Positions 55,507 through 63,682 of a DNA stretch of 64,000 nucleotides are shown piece by piece (position 1 is the stretch's first letter; the number at the start of each line of letters is the position of its first letter). Position numbers and translations under genes: made by a program. The stretch covers positions 62,001-126,000 of the forward strand of contig JAEXDQ010000007.1 in NCBI GenBank assembly GCA_023401595.1, written 5' to 3'. The stretch comes from Spirochaetota bacterium. GTDB lineage: Bacteria > Spirochaetota > Spirochaetia > Sphaerochaetales > Sphaerochaetaceae. Below the pieces are notes generated by a model. That model was not told where the DNA came from. It ran no database searches and saw only the letters and a list, made by a program, of their open reading frames with translations.

Positions 55507-55704
55507 ATGACCCAATACATCAAACCCGCGCTGCTGATTCTCGTGCCGTTCCTCATCGGTCTTGGCAACGTCGTCAAGTGTTGTTTCACCCTTGAAACCG
55601 TGACCAACAAAGTCGCCCTGCTGATCCGTAAGACGCTCAGGACCACCAGCCGCATCCCCTATCTCCTCTGGGCGGTCGCCTTTCTCTTGCGGCGGCTGTT
55701 ATAA
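55507..55704 (+). CDS. Holin-like small membrane protein, 65 aa
   Basis: The start MTQYIKPALLILVPFLIGLG and a second helix (IPYLLWAVAFLLRRLL) follow the pattern of short phage holins that begin M-x-x-Y-I-K-P. Such holins make membrane pores for lysis; a 65-residue length is a little short. GGAGG lies 8 bases before ATG 55507. No lysin or other phage gene is next to it, so it would be a phage remnant or a domesticated gene. Confidence 0.6.
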   Translation: MTQYIKPALLILVPFLIGLGNVVKCCFTLETVTNKVALLIRKTLRTTSRIPYLLWAVAFLLRRLL

Positions 55705-55754
55705 AGCTGGAAGCCCCGTTCGGTTTCGATCATCACCGACGGCGTGATATCAGA

Positions 55755-55844
55755 AAAAACCAAGCATGCCCCTGCGCCTATCCTGTTGCCGTGTCCGTCC
55801 TGTAGCCATACTCGCCTTGTCGCTGTACAGTGTGGCATGCTTGG
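55755..55844 (-). terminator. Long-stem structured terminator of the dehydrogenase operon
   Basis: On the minus strand CCAAGCATGCC (55844-55834) pairs perfectly with GGCATGCTTGG (55770-55760), 11 bp, followed at once by six T (55759-55754). The 63 bases between contain smaller palindromes such as CTGTACAG. It is 19 bp after the SDR stop, so it probably ends that operon; the big loop suggests a branched RNA. Confidence 0.65.
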
Positions 55845-55862
55845 AACAAATGAATCGATTCA

Positions 55863-56624
55863 TCACCTGGAAATGAACAGACCTCCGTTGACATCCATGG
55901 TGTCGCCTGTCACATACCCTGAAAGATCGCTTGCGAAGAACAACACCGCATTTGCGATATCCTGCGGAGTTCCGAAGCGTTTGAGGGGGATTGTGAGGGC
56001 GGGGTCGTCCTGGGGATTCTTGAGCCAGCTGAGCCCTTCGGCCATCTTGGTGAGCGTTCTGCCCGGACACACCGTGTTGGAGGTGATATTGTACTGGCCG
56101 CCGTTGAGGGCGAAGGATTTCGCTACATTGATCACGCCGGCCTTTGCGGCGGAGTACGAAGCGGAAGAACCATGCCCTCCGCGCTCGCCGGCCATCGAAG
56201 AAATATGCACCAGCTTGCCGTAGTTCTGTTTCTTCATGATTTCAAACACAGCCTGAGTACAGAAGAACACGCTTTTGAGATCTATGTCCTGCAACCGGTC
56301 CCATTGTTCCTCCGTGATATCCTCGATCTTCGCCGACTGCGTGATACCCGCATTGTTCACCCAGATATCGATACGGCCAAAGAACGCCGCGATTTTGTCG
56401 ACATTCTGCCTGATGTTCTTGAAATCGGCGACATTGAACACAATATGGCGCGCTTCGCACCCCTGATGGTTCAAATCATCGGACACACCCTTCGCGGTCG
56501 TCTCGTCGATATCCGTAATGACGACCTTCGCGCCCTGCTGGGCAAGGGTCCTGGCGATCGCCTCACCGATACCTCTTCCCGATCCAGTCACCACCGCGAC
56601 CTTTCCTTCCAATAGCCCACTCAT
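55863..56624 (-). CDS. Short-chain dehydrogenase/reductase
   Basis: A 253-residue classical SDR. TGSGRGIGEAIA is the NAD(P) glycine motif, NNAG is present, the catalytic Ser-Tyr-Lys are in HISSMAG and YSAAKAG, and the C-terminal GDTMDVNGGLFI is typical. The Asp in VVITDID after the second strand favours NAD over NADP. ATG 56624 has GGAGG 8 bases upstream. It follows the FGGY kinase by one base and likely oxidises or reduces a polyol or keto sugar in the same pathway. Confidence 0.9.
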   Translation of the reverse strand: MSGLLEGKVAVVTGSGRGIGEAIARTLAQQGAKVVITDIDETTAKGVSDDLNHQGCEARHIVFNVADFKNIRQNVDKIAAFFGRIDIWVNNAGITQSAKIEDITEEQWDRLQDIDLKSVFFCTQAVFEIMKKQNYGKLVHISSMAGERGGHGSSASYSAAKAGVINVAKSFALNGGQYNITSNTVCPGRTLTKMAEGLSWLKNPQDDPALTIPLKRFGTPQDIANAVLFFASDLSGYVTGDTMDVNGGLFISR

Positions 56625-56625
56625 C

Positions 56626-58113
56626 TTATCTACCTCCGATAACCATTGCCAATGCTTTGTCCCACCGACCAAGTACCTCGCGTCTCCATTGAGGCTGGCG
56701 TTGGGGGATTAATTCAGTCTGTACCGTGTAATTGAAGAAATCTTCTTCATACAAGCCGATCTTCTTGCCGGCGATCAGGGCGATGCCGGCGCTCGTCATC
56801 TCCTCGTCTGTCGGCGTATTCACCGGACAATCGAGAATATCGCTTAAAAACTGCATCAAGTATCTGTTCTTGGCAGGGCCGCCGCTTGCCTTGAGACGGT
56901 CGATTCCATCCTTGCCGCAATCCTTGGCCATGCAGTCGATCACATCACGGCATTGCAATGCGATTGATTCCAACGCCGCCTTGACCAACTCCTTCCTGCC
57001 TGTCCTACGTGTCATGCCGACGAACGCCGCCTGAGCGTCGTCGACCCAATAGGGGGCTCCGATACCGTTGAACGCGGGAAGCAGCACCGTCGTGTCCTCT
57101 GGATTGGCCTGTTGTACGATCGCATCGCTTTGGGCGGGATCGTCAAGGATGTTCAGATCCTTGACCAGCCAGGTCACCACCGCCCCTGAATAATTGATGA
57201 CTCCGTCGAACGCATAGGTCGTTTTTCCATTGATTTTCCAGGCCACGGAGGTAAGCAAGCCGTTTGCCGAAGGGATAGGGACATCGCCGATATTCATCAT
57301 CAGACATGTGCCGGTTCCCATACCTGCTATGCACGAGCCCTTTTCAAGACAACGTTGCGCGTACAGCGCCGCATGGGAATCTCCGATACAGGAGGCGATG
57401 GGGACTTTGTTCGGGAAGAATCCGCCTGCGTCCGTGTCGCCAAGGATATCGTCCGAAGCGCATACTTGAGGTAGCATGTGGAGGGGGATGCCCCACAGCT
57501 CGCATAATGCGGCGTCCCAGTCTCCCGTCCTGAGGTTGAACAGCATCATGCGTGAGGCGTTCGAGGCGTCCGTCTTGAAGCTTCTGCCTTCCGTAAGACA
57601 GAAAAGCGTCCAGCAGTCCATCGTTCCGCAGCATAGCGAACGGCGGGCGAGCAGGCGTCTTGCCTCATCGCTGTTTTCCAGCATCCACAGTATCTTGGGG
57701 GCGGAGAAGAACGGTGAGAGCTTCAGTCCGCAGGTCTGCCGGATATAGTCCGCCCGATTTGTTATTTCGGGACGCTTGCAGATTTCCGTCGCCCTGTTGC
57801 ATTGCCAGACGATGGAATCGCAGACCGGTTCACCCGTTTGCCTGTCCCATAGCCCGACGCTTTCCCTTTGGTTGCCTATGCCGATCGCCACGACCTTGTT
57901 CCTGTCGATTCCCGCCTCTGTGACGACGCCAGTGACCGCGCTGAACAGGTTGTTCCTGATCTCCTTCAGATCATGGCTCACCCAACCGTTGCCGTCTATG
58001 ACCTGCCTGTGGGGGATCAGCTTACGGGCGACCAGGATGCCTTTTTCATCGTACAAGGAGGCCTTTGTGTTCTGAGTGCTTTGATCGATGGCGATGACAT
58101 AGCCGTTTTTCAT
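56626..58113 (-). CDS. FGGY-family carbohydrate kinase
   Basis: A 495-residue sugar kinase of the glycerol kinase/xylulokinase superfamily. AIDQSTQNTKASLYDEKG at residue ~7 is the phosphate-1 motif (DQS rather than the DQGT of glycerol kinase), IGIGNQRESVGLWD and VWQCNRATEICK hold the substrate loop, and LKASGGPAKNRYLMQFLSDIL is the FGGY second signature. Substrate is uncertain: the R-E-S triplet is glycerol kinase-like, but the loops differ. ATG 58113 has AGAGGA upstream; the open frame above is noncoding. It precedes the SDR and follows the phosphatase gene by 11 bp. Confidence 0.9.
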   Translation of the reverse strand: MKNGYVIAIDQSTQNTKASLYDEKGILVARKLIPHRQVIDGNGWVSHDLKEIRNNLFSAVTGVVTEAGIDRNKVVAIGIGNQRESVGLWDRQTGEPVCDSIVWQCNRATEICKRPEITNRADYIRQTCGLKLSPFFSAPKILWMLENSDEARRLLARRSLCCGTMDCWTLFCLTEGRSFKTDASNASRMMLFNLRTGDWDAALCELWGIPLHMLPQVCASDDILGDTDAGGFFPNKVPIASCIGDSHAALYAQRCLEKGSCIAGMGTGTCLMMNIGDVPIPSANGLLTSVAWKINGKTTYAFDGVINYSGAVVTWLVKDLNILDDPAQSDAIVQQANPEDTTVLLPAFNGIGAPYWVDDAQAAFVGMTRRTGRKELVKAALESIALQCRDVIDCMAKDCGKDGIDRLKASGGPAKNRYLMQFLSDILDCPVNTPTDEEMTSAGIALIAGKKIGLYEEDFFNYTVQTELIPQRQPQWRREVLGRWDKALAMVIGGR

Positions 58114-58124
58114 GACGGATCCTC

Positions 58125-58847
58125 TCAGGCTGGGAACTGATGGACGGTCCCCTGTAAGTATTCGATACCGTATTTCGCCGCAAAGTCGGTAGGCTTGAAG
58201 CCCGCGATCTTGACGTAGGTATTTTTCAGACTCTCCGCCAGATGGCCGTCTTCGCCCCATTTTTCGATGGAGAACTCGCCGGTGTCCTTGATCCGCATCT
58301 TGGTCACCGACGTGTTTTCGAGCCGGTAGAGCCTCCACACGTCGTCGATGGGAATATCGAACAGCTTGCAGATAATCAGCTGGATGGTCAGCATGTGGGA
58401 GACGATCGCTACATGTCCGCCATGGTTCGCCGCTATGATTTCCTTGAACGCTTCCGTCCCCCGTTGTTGTACCTGCTCGAAGGTCTCTCCCTCCGGCATA
58501 TGGAGTTTCGAAGGTTCCTCCTGCCAGTATTTGATCATGCCGGGCCACTGAGCCTCGATTTCTTCGCGGTTGAGCCCTTCCCATAACCCGCAGTTGATTT
58601 CACACAACCCCTCGTTGCGCAAAATAGGGAGTCTCCTGTTTCCCCGGACGGCCTCCGCGGTCTGCATCGTCCGCAGGAAGGGGCTTGAATAGATCGCCGT
58701 CAACGGGATCTTGCTCATTGGTTCCGTCAGGCACGCCGCTTGCTCGAGCCCGCGTTGGTTCAGAGGTTTGTCGGTGAATCCGATGAACCGATGGGCTTTG
58801 TTGTTGTCCGTCTCTCCGTGTCTGATGATATACGCTACAGTATCCAT
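58125..58847 (-). CDS. Histidine phosphatase family protein
   Basis: A 240-residue protein of the phosphoglycerate mutase-like superfamily. IIRHGETDNN holds the phospho-accepting His (RHG motif), and SHMLTIQLIIC holds the second catalytic His; the middle has GLWEGLNREEIEAQWP. The family includes cofactor-dependent mutases and many phosphatases; the length and divergence fit a phosphatase. GGGG precedes the ATG. Its place between a lipoyl dehydrogenase and a sugar kinase suggests action on a sugar phosphate of this pathway. Confidence 0.88.
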   Translation of the reverse strand: MDTVAYIIRHGETDNNKAHRFIGFTDKPLNQRGLEQAACLTEPMSKIPLTAIYSSPFLRTMQTAEAVRGNRRLPILRNEGLCEINCGLWEGLNREEIEAQWPGMIKYWQEEPSKLHMPEGETFEQVQQRGTEAFKEIIAANHGGHVAIVSHMLTIQLIICKLFDIPIDDVWRLYRLENTSVTKMRIKDTGEFSIEKWGEDGHLAESLKNTYVKIAGFKPTDFAAKYGIEYLQGTVHQFPA

Positions 58848-58858
58848 GAATTACCCCT

Positions 58859-60241
58859 TCATACTTTGTGGATTGCTTTGCCGAACGCATCCAGCGCAGC
58901 TTCCTTGAACATTTCAGTCAAGGACGGATGTGCGATGATGATTTTTTCCCAATCCGACAAGGTATATTTCTTCGTCACCGTCGTTGAAGCGAACGCGACC
59001 ATCTCCGGGGCGTTTTCGCCGACTATCTGCGCACCCAATGTCACATGGCTGTTCTTGTCCATGATCATCATCACGAAGCCCGATGCGTTTTCAGCCATAG
59101 CCATACCGTTCGCATCATAGCTGAATCTGCCGGTGACCGGCTCGAATCCGTTCTTCTTCGCCTCTTCGCTCGTCATGCCTGTCGCCGCGAAGGGGGGGAT
59201 GGTGTAGACGCACCGCGGGACGGCGGGCTTGTCTCCCTCATGGCCCGTTCCCAATATCGATCGGAGGGCGATTTCACCTTCGGAGTAGGCGACGTGGGCG
59301 AGCTGGTAGCCGCCGATTACATCGCCGATCGCATATACATGGTCGACCGACGACTTCATGTTTTCATCGACGACGATGCAGCCCCTTCTGTCCAAGTCGA
59401 GCTTCAGGCCGGGAGCGAGGACGCCATCCGTATACGCTTTCCTGCCGATGGCCATGAGTACAACGTCCGCTTCGGCCTTGGCCGTCTTGCCGTCCTTGCC
59501 GATATAGTTCACGGCCTTTGTTTCCCCGCTTTTTGTAATGGATTCGACCTTGCAGGAGGTGAGTATCCTGATGCCCCTTCCTTCCAGAGCTTTGCGCAGG
59601 TATGCCGAAGAGGCCGGTTCCTCATTGGGCAGTATTTTGTCCGCCATCTCGATGACGACCACATCGCTGCCGAAGGAGGAATAGGCGCTGGCGAGCTCAA
59701 GGCCGATAACGCCTCCGCCGATGACGGCCATGCGTCGGGGGATGGACTGAAGGGCGAGGGCGGAGGTACTGTCCACCGTCAGCTCCGCTCCCGGGATTGG
59801 TATCATCATCGGTTGGGAGCCTGTGGCCAGGATGATATCCTTCGCCTTGTACGACAAGCCGTTGCACAGTACCGCCCTGTCGGCTTGAAGCGTCGCTTTG
59901 CCGATGACTACGGTTACTTTTGCTGCTTTGAGCAGGCCTCCCACTCCATCTGTCAGCTTCTTGACGGTGGCGGCCTTTCCTTCCTGGATTTTCTTGAAGC
60001 TGTATTGTCCGGCTTGCTTTACCACGCCGTTTTTTCCGAGGCTTCTGGTCTTTTCCAGAAAAGCGGCCTTGTCCAACAGGTATTTTGTCGGGATACAGCC
60101 GATATTGAGGCAGGTTCCGCCAAGTCTGGTCATTTCAAACAAGGCGACCTTGAGACCGGCCTTCGCCGCCGCGATAGCGGTGGAGTATCCTCCCGGACCT
60201 CCTCCTATGACTATCAGATCAAACATAGGTACATCTGGCAT
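58859..60241 (-). CDS. lpdA: Dihydrolipoyl dehydrogenase (E3)
   Basis: E3 reoxidises the lipoyl arm of E2 with NAD. The 460-residue flavoprotein has the FAD motif VIGGGPGGYSTAIAAA, the redox disulfide GGTCLNIGCIP, the NAD motif VIGGGVIGLELASAY, and the C-terminal catalytic His-Glu in IIAHPSLTEM. AAGGAG is 7 bases before ATG 60241. It follows E2 by 11 bp in the operon order E1 alpha, E1 beta, E2, E3. Confidence 0.95.
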   Translation of the reverse strand: MPDVPMFDLIVIGGGPGGYSTAIAAAKAGLKVALFEMTRLGGTCLNIGCIPTKYLLDKAAFLEKTRSLGKNGVVKQAGQYSFKKIQEGKAATVKKLTDGVGGLLKAAKVTVVIGKATLQADRAVLCNGLSYKAKDIILATGSQPMMIPIPGAELTVDSTSALALQSIPRRMAVIGGGVIGLELASAYSSFGSDVVVIEMADKILPNEEPASSAYLRKALEGRGIRILTSCKVESITKSGETKAVNYIGKDGKTAKAEADVVLMAIGRKAYTDGVLAPGLKLDLDRRGCIVVDENMKSSVDHVYAIGDVIGGYQLAHVAYSEGEIALRSILGTGHEGDKPAVPRCVYTIPPFAATGMTSEEAKKNGFEPVTGRFSYDANGMAMAENASGFVMMIMDKNSHVTLGAQIVGENAPEMVAFASTTVTKKYTLSDWEKIIIAHPSLTEMFKEAALDAFGKAIHKV

Positions 60242-60252
60242 GACAAGTCTCC

Positions 60253-61482
60253 TTAACAGGCCATCATTGCCGGTTCTTCCAGCAACGCCTTGATATTGTT
60301 GAGGATCCGGATACCATCGACGCCGTCCATCATCCGGTGATCGAACGATCCTGTGATATTCATCTTCTGGACCTCAACGACATCGCCGTCTACGATTTCA
60401 AGCTGCTTGAGGATACCGCCGATACCTAGGATAAAGCTTTCCGGAGGATTGATGATCGGCGTGGTCATCGTCGCCCCGAACATGCCGAGGTTTGATACCG
60501 TGCAGGTGCCGCATCCCATCTCCTCGGTGGTCAGCTCACCTTTCTTCGCTTTTTCAATCAGGGTCTTGTTCGCTGCCGCGATGTCCAGGATCCCCTTGCT
60601 TTCGATATCCTTCTGCACCGGGACGACCAAGCCGTTCTCTATGGAGACGGCCATGCCTACGCTCAGATGCCTGTAGATATGGATTTCATCGTTTTCATAG
60701 CGGGCCCGTACCAAGGGGAAGTCCTTTGCCGTGACCGCTATCGCCTTCATGATCAGGTCGTTGTAGGAAATCTTGTGGTCTTTTTCGGCGAGGAGTTTTT
60801 TCAGGGCGATGGCCTTGGTCATGTCCACCGTGACGGTGACGACGAACGCCGGGATGCTCTGGACGCTCTGCAACATCCTCTTTCCAATGACCTGCCTCAT
60901 CCTGCTGAGCTTGACTACTTCAAATTCGGCTTCATCGACAATGGTTTCTTTGGCGCTTTCAAGATACTTTTTTACATCGCGTACCTTTATCAGGCCATCG
61001 TTGTCGCTTGTGACCCGGTTGATGTCGATACCAGCTTCCTTCGCCAGCTTCTTCGCGTTCGGCATGGCCTTGACATTGGTTCCGACGTTCGTCCGTCCGG
61101 CGGGCGCTTCGGCGACGACCTCTATGAGGACCGGCTCGGCGTCCTTGAAGATTTCGATGAACTCCTCCTCTTCGGCGGCGGGCGTTGTGGCGGGTTCCGC
61201 CGTAGCGGCGGGTGCGCCTCCTTTTGTATAGGCCTTTGCGTCTTCAGCGTCGCCGATGACCACAAGAACGTCGCCGGCGTCCACCGTGTCGCCTTCCTGG
61301 GCCAGGATGTCTATCACCTGTCCGTTTGTGAAGCTCTCCACGGGGAGGACCGCCTTGTCGGTCTCCGCCTTGAGCAGTACGTCACCGCGGCTGACGGAGT
61401 CTCCGACTTTGACAAGCCATTCACATATCACGGCCTGGTCAGTGGTCTGGCCGGCGCTTGGAAGCTTGATTTCCTTGATCAT
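60253..61482 (-). CDS. Dihydrolipoamide acyltransferase (E2)
   Basis: A 409-residue E2. The lipoyl domain (residues ~1-80) has the lipoyl lysine in KAETDKAVLPVE. An Ala/Glu-rich linker follows (~85-110). The E3/E1-binding domain (~125-165) reads MPNAKKLAKEAGIDINRVTSD. The catalytic domain (~175-409) holds SFDHRMMDGVDG with the active His. One lipoyl domain only. It could belong to pyruvate, acetoin or branched-chain complexes; the gene set leaves this open. It is 9 bp before E3. Confidence 0.95.
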   Translation of the reverse strand: MIKEIKLPSAGQTTDQAVICEWLVKVGDSVSRGDVLLKAETDKAVLPVESFTNGQVIDILAQEGDTVDAGDVLVVIGDAEDAKAYTKGGAPAATAEPATTPAAEEEEFIEIFKDAEPVLIEVVAEAPAGRTNVGTNVKAMPNAKKLAKEAGIDINRVTSDNDGLIKVRDVKKYLESAKETIVDEAEFEVVKLSRMRQVIGKRMLQSVQSIPAFVVTVTVDMTKAIALKKLLAEKDHKISYNDLIMKAIAVTAKDFPLVRARYENDEIHIYRHLSVGMAVSIENGLVVPVQKDIESKGILDIAAANKTLIEKAKKGELTTEEMGCGTCTVSNLGMFGATMTTPIINPPESFILGIGGILKQLEIVDGDVVEVQKMNITGSFDHRMMDGVDGIRILNNIKALLEEPAMMAC

Positions 61483-61491
61483 GATCTCCTC

Positions 61492-62505
61492 CTAGGCCTT
61501 CATCAGCTTTCGCGCCGCATCGGCGATTTTGGCGGTGGACGGAATGACGTAGTTTTCAAGGGGAGGTGAGAAGGGGATTGGCGTATCCAGCGCCGCAACC
61601 CTGCCGATCGGAGCGTCCAGCAGATAGATGGCGTTCTCAGCTACGTAGGAGGCGACTTGCGCACCCCAGCCGCAGGTATAGTTGTCCTCGTGGACGATCA
61701 GGAGACGGCCCGTCTTCTCCAGACTCCTGATAACCGTATCGTAGTCGAACGGTACCAAGGTCCTCGGATCTATGACCTCACAGGAGATGCCCTCCTTTTC
61801 AAGTACCGCCGCGGCTTCAAGCGCCTTGTAGCTCATCAGCAGGTTCGCGACGATCGTAATGTCGGTTCCTTCGCGACGGATCGCGGCTTTTCCGAACTCA
61901 ATGGTGTAGTCGTCCTCGGGAACGTCGCCCATGGTGTCGATCGCGTCCTTTTCTTTCCGCTTGCTTCCGTACAACAGCTTGTGTTCGAACACCAGGACGG
62001 GATTGTCGTCTCGGATTGCCTGTTTCATCAGTCCCTTCGCATCATATGGCGTGGAGGGGCAGATGACTTTAAGGCCGGGGACATGGGTGAAGTAGCTTTC
62101 CAGGCTCTGGGCGTGCTGGGCGCCGCGGTTGGAGGCTCCGCACGGGGCCCGCATGACCATCGGTACATGGACGGTGCCGCCTGACATATAGCACATCTTG
62201 GCGGCCTGGTTGACGAGCTGGTCCATCATGCAGAAGAGGAAGTCTCCGTACTGCAGGTCCGCGACGGGACGCATGCCCATCATGGAGGAACCGACGCAGA
62301 CGCCGGCGATCATGATTTCTGAAATCGGTGTGTTGATTACACGGCCGAAGCCGAATTCGTCGGCCAGCCCCTTGGTCACGGTAAAGGCTCCGCCCATGCC
62401 GCCGGGGATATCCTCGTCTTCACCGATGCAATATACGTTCTGATCGCGTCTCATTTCCTCCGCGATAGCGAGTTTGAGAGCGTCCGCAATGGATAATCTT
62501 GCCAT
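61492..62505 (-). CDS. 2-oxoacid/acetoin dehydrogenase E1 beta subunit
   Basis: A 337-residue transketolase-like subunit. IADALKLAIAEEMRRDQNVYCIGED, GVCVGSSMMGMRPVADLQYGDF and the C-terminal VIDPRTLVPFDYDTV are the beta-chain signature. ATG 62505 has AAGGAG 9 bases upstream, inside the E1 alpha end (one base between stop and start). The pair resembles AcoB/PdhB. It is translated with E1 alpha and precedes E2 by 9 bp. Confidence 0.95.
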   Translation of the reverse strand: MARLSIADALKLAIAEEMRRDQNVYCIGEDEDIPGGMGGAFTVTKGLADEFGFGRVINTPISEIMIAGVCVGSSMMGMRPVADLQYGDFLFCMMDQLVNQAAKMCYMSGGTVHVPMVMRAPCGASNRGAQHAQSLESYFTHVPGLKVICPSTPYDAKGLMKQAIRDDNPVLVFEHKLLYGSKRKEKDAIDTMGDVPEDDYTIEFGKAAIRREGTDITIVANLLMSYKALEAAAVLEKEGISCEVIDPRTLVPFDYDTVIRSLEKTGRLLIVHEDNYTCGWGAQVASYVAENAIYLLDAPIGRVAALDTPIPFSPPLENYVIPSTAKIADAARKLMKA

Positions 62506-62506
62506 C

Positions 62507-63487
62507 TTATTTGTCTCCTTCCCAATACACGTCGGTCGTGGCGGTTTCCACTGACGGGAAGTCTGCCTTCTGGGCGAGTTCGACGGATTCGTCGATCTCT
62601 TTCTCAATTTCCGATTCAATCTGCGCGAGCGCGTCCTCGCCGACGACTTTCTTTTCAAGTATCACGGCCCTGAATTTTTTGACAGGGTCGTTGTCGAACC
62701 ATAGCTTCTCCTCTTCCTTGGGGCGGTAGCCGCAGGCGTCGTTCCTGGAGTGTCCGCCATGCCGGTAGGTTTTTAGTTCCAGGATCGTGGGGCCCTCGCC
62801 GGCCCGTGCGCGGGCTATGGCGCGTGCAGCGGCTTCGTTGACGGCCAGAACATCGTTGCCGTCCACCACTTCCGCGGGAATATCGTAGGAGGCGGCACGG
62901 TCCGCCGCGACGTTTTCCTTGTTGCATGTAAGCTTGATGGACGTGGTCGCGCTGTAGAGGTTGTTTTCACAGACGAATACGACGGGAAGCTTCCACATCG
63001 CCGCGGCGTTCATCGTCTCATGGAAGGAGCCTTCGTTGCTCGCTCCGTCTCCGAAGAAACAGACGACTACGTTGTCCTTCTTCTGCATCTTGTATGCGAG
63101 GCCGATGCCCGCCGCTATGGGGAGGTTGCCGCCGACGATCGCATTCGCCGGAATGGCTCCGACCCTGATGTCGCCGGTATGCATCGCCCCGCCTTTTCCT
63201 TTCGCGCAACCGGTAATTTTGCCGAACATCTCCCCCATCATGGAATTGACCGACACGCCCTTGGCGAGGTCATGTCCTGCGGGACGATGGGTGGATGCCA
63301 TGTAGTCGTCTGGCCGGAGGTCGTAGAGCATGCCGACGGCGCTGGCTTCCTGCCCTGTGCTTTGATGGATGGTCCCAGGCATGATACCTTCCAGAAACAA
63401 GTAATAGATACGTTCTTCATACTTTCGAATGAGGTACATTGACTTGTACATGCCGAGCATCTTTTCTTTTGATGGCTGTCCTTTCAT
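62507..63487 (-). CDS. 2-oxoacid/acetoin dehydrogenase E1 alpha subunit
   Basis: A 326-residue thiamine diphosphate subunit. GDGASNEGSFHETMNAAAMWKLPVVFVCENN is split over the TPP-binding loop (GDG...NN), and HRPAGHDLAKG and YRHGGHSRND are the phosphorylation-loop-like regions. The AcoA branch (acetoin) and the short PdhA branch are both similar. ATG 63487 has AAGGA about 10 bases upstream. It is the first gene of the operon, downstream of an AT-rich region with strong palindromes (63508-63634). Confidence 0.94.
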   Translation of the reverse strand: MKGQPSKEKMLGMYKSMYLIRKYEERIYYLFLEGIMPGTIHQSTGQEASAVGMLYDLRPDDYMASTHRPAGHDLAKGVSVNSMMGEMFGKITGCAKGKGGAMHTGDIRVGAIPANAIVGGNLPIAAGIGLAYKMQKKDNVVVCFFGDGASNEGSFHETMNAAAMWKLPVVFVCENNLYSATTSIKLTCNKENVAADRAASYDIPAEVVDGNDVLAVNEAAARAIARARAGEGPTILELKTYRHGGHSRNDACGYRPKEEEKLWFDNDPVKKFRAVILEKKVVGEDALAQIESEIEKEIDESVELAQKADFPSVETATTDVYWEGDK

Positions 63488-63507
63488 TCTTTTCTTGTCC
63501 TTATATT

Positions 63508-63634
63508 TGTAATTACATTTCAAGATTCAAAAATATCTTAGTAACAGACTCTTTTATATCTGTGCATATCCATTTTAACGCGGAAATACAATATGTCAAA
63601 CATAAATTACATTAAAAATATAATGTAATTACAT
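63508..63634. promoter_or_regulatory. Palindromic operator region upstream of the dehydrogenase operon
   Basis: Two copies of the palindrome tgtaattaca are present: 63508-63517, and within the perfect 12-mer atgtaattacat at 63623-63634. The latter also forms a perfect 10-bp inverted repeat, aattacatta (63605-63614) with taatgtaatt (63621-63630). The words lie between the E1 alpha start and the metallophosphoesterase end, a place for a repressor or activator of the operon. The matching regulator is not in the window. Confidence 0.55.
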
Positions 63635-63682
63635 AATTTAATAGAAGCATGATTTTGCCGTATGTCGTTGGAAAAGAGCATT

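Noticed and set aside
59045..60256. 403-codon open frame opposite the E3 gene
   Set aside because: Antisense shadow caused by the codon bias of lpdA; no protein motif.
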